From JAABRB01 sp963735025 (lineage in GTDB: Bacteria > Pseudomonadota > Gammaproteobacteria > Burkholderiales > SG8-39), in the NCBI GenBank assembly GCA_963735025.1, contig CAVTJG010000008.1:434001-498000 (forward strand): a stretch of DNA of 64,000 nucleotides, in the 5' to 3' direction. Shown piece by piece: positions 63,385-64,000 of the stretch (position 1 is the stretch's first letter; each line of letters starts with the position of its first letter). A model generated the notes under the pieces. That model saw nothing but the letters and a program-made list of their open reading frames with translations. It had not been told where the DNA came from and did not search any database. A program made the position numbers and the translations under genes.

Positions 63385-64000
63385 TCAGCGCTGTACCGGC
63401 GTCACCCGCCACAACGGCTTCGCGATCTCGATCAGCGGCCGCCCAGGCTCATTCGGCTTCAGCCCGTAGCGGATCATCGCGATGAGATCCGAGCTCACTG
63501 CGGGATTCGAAGTGAAATAACTGTGACCGAAGTAATCGGTCGTGCCGGACACCTGGACGATGTCGATGATTCCGATTCTTCGCAACGATTCGATTTCGAC
63601 GGGGCTGAACGTCGTCGAATCGATGCGCCCGAGCCTGCGCAGGCTGCCGAAAAGATATTGCGCGAGGCCGAGCGCCTTGTCGTCGGGCGATACGTAAACC
63701 GTCAGCTGCATTCCCGGATACGCGAACACGCCCCGCCGGCTAGGCGCGGCACCGTACGGCAGGTCCGGATCGGAGAGGACGTTGAAGACCTTGGCGGTTG
63801 CCACGTCCGCATCCATGTCGGGCGCCATGAGCGCGATGTTGCGGATCTTGTAGCGCCGGCCAATGCTGTACTTTCCGACATATGATTCGATGGACAGTTG
63901 TGCGAGCGCCGTCGTGAGCACGTCGGTTCCACGGCTGTGAGCGATCAGGTGCAGGCGTTCGACGCCGGGCGTGTCGGCAATGATCCGGATCGCCTTCTTC
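63385..64000 (-). CDS. Alpha/beta hydrolase, DUF900-like (partial, cut by window end)
   Basis: The frame is open to the window edge, so the N-terminus is outside. The visible 205 residues begin KKAIRIIADTPGVERLHLIA and include HLIAHSRGTDVLTTAL, a nucleophile elbow with Ser in AHSRG, as in DUF900 hydrolases. Later segments NIALMAPDMDADVATAKVF and GMQLTVYVSPDDKALGLAQY carry the strand with the candidate catalytic Asp. GTTDYFGHSYFTSNPAVSSD carries a His near the C-terminus. These suggest a complete Ser-Asp-His triad. Exported or cytoplasmic location cannot be told without the N-terminus. Confidence 0.82.
   Translation of the reverse strand, partial: KKAIRIIADTPGVERLHLIAHSRGTDVLTTALAQLSIESYVGKYSIGRRYKIRNIALMAPDMDADVATAKVFNVLSDPDLPYGAAPSRRGVFAYPGMQLTVYVSPDDKALGLAQYLFGSLRRLGRIDSTTFSPVEIESLRRIGIIDIVQVSGTTDYFGHSYFTSNPAVSSDLIAMIRYGLKPNEPGRPLIEIAKPLWRVTPVQR

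Overview
The window is high-GC, gene-dense DNA that most resembles a betaproteobacterial (Burkholderiales-like) chromosome. This assignment rests on gene content (LEPR-XLL/DUF4347 surface proteins, RhlE, DUF1631, DUF1223, DUF3179, enolase-superfamily and TPP catabolic enzymes) and on dispersed GTCATTCCCGC...GCGGGAATGAC palindromes. It is inference, since no rRNA or other marker gene is present. Single-base frame breaks recur: about 16 in the two adhesin genes and one each in rhlE, a CoxL-type gene and nfeD. They look more like residual assembly errors, or decay of repetitive genes, than programmed shifts.

Layout. 1-15853: two consecutive giant repeat-rich surface proteins. The first is cut by the window start; the second is complete, with an LEPR-XLL motif and a DUF4347 domain. 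Both end in a similar hydrophobic-plus-acidic tail. 16193-17725: membrane PAS-GGDEF diguanylate cyclase. 17950-25191: MFS transporter, membrane proteins, RhlE helicase, VOC protein, HAD phosphatase, class III extradiol dioxygenase and a small unknown gene. 25306-27153: CBS-BON protein and an IS110 element. 27208-32996 (minus): SDR, diguanylate cyclase, Fe-S QueG-like protein, acyl-CoA ligase and enolase-superfamily protein, tightly packed like an operon. 33079-42387: membrane protein, CoxL-like molybdoenzyme subunit, cNMP-binding protein, tail-anchored L7/L12-like protein, Ca/Na antiporter, thioesterase remnant, DUF6152/DUF6644 pair, a third diguanylate cyclase, a TPR protein and two secreted unknowns.

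42460-47866 is the most unusual part: a lower-GC stretch that reads as an integron gene-cassette array without an integrase in the window (CALIN-like). Three genes, all on the minus strand, encode putative nuclease folds: a PIN-like protein, a HEPN-like protein and a NYN-LOTUS protein. Each begins within about 25 nt of a GTTRRRY-type core site. One attC is convincing and is split by an IS1182-family element that left a 3-bp AAC duplication. An IS3-family element interrupts the HEPN-like gene.

47930-64000 returns to ordinary chromosome: SPFH/NfeD pair, DUF1223, MFS, DUF1631, DUF3179, DUF4124-like, SDR, PhzF, enoyl-CoA hydratase, acyl-CoA ligase, TPP-dependent enzyme, and the 3' part of a serine hydrolase cut by the window end. 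Palindromic repeats sit in seven intergenic gaps; in two of them a half-site has expanded into exact 20-bp and 19-bp tandem arrays.
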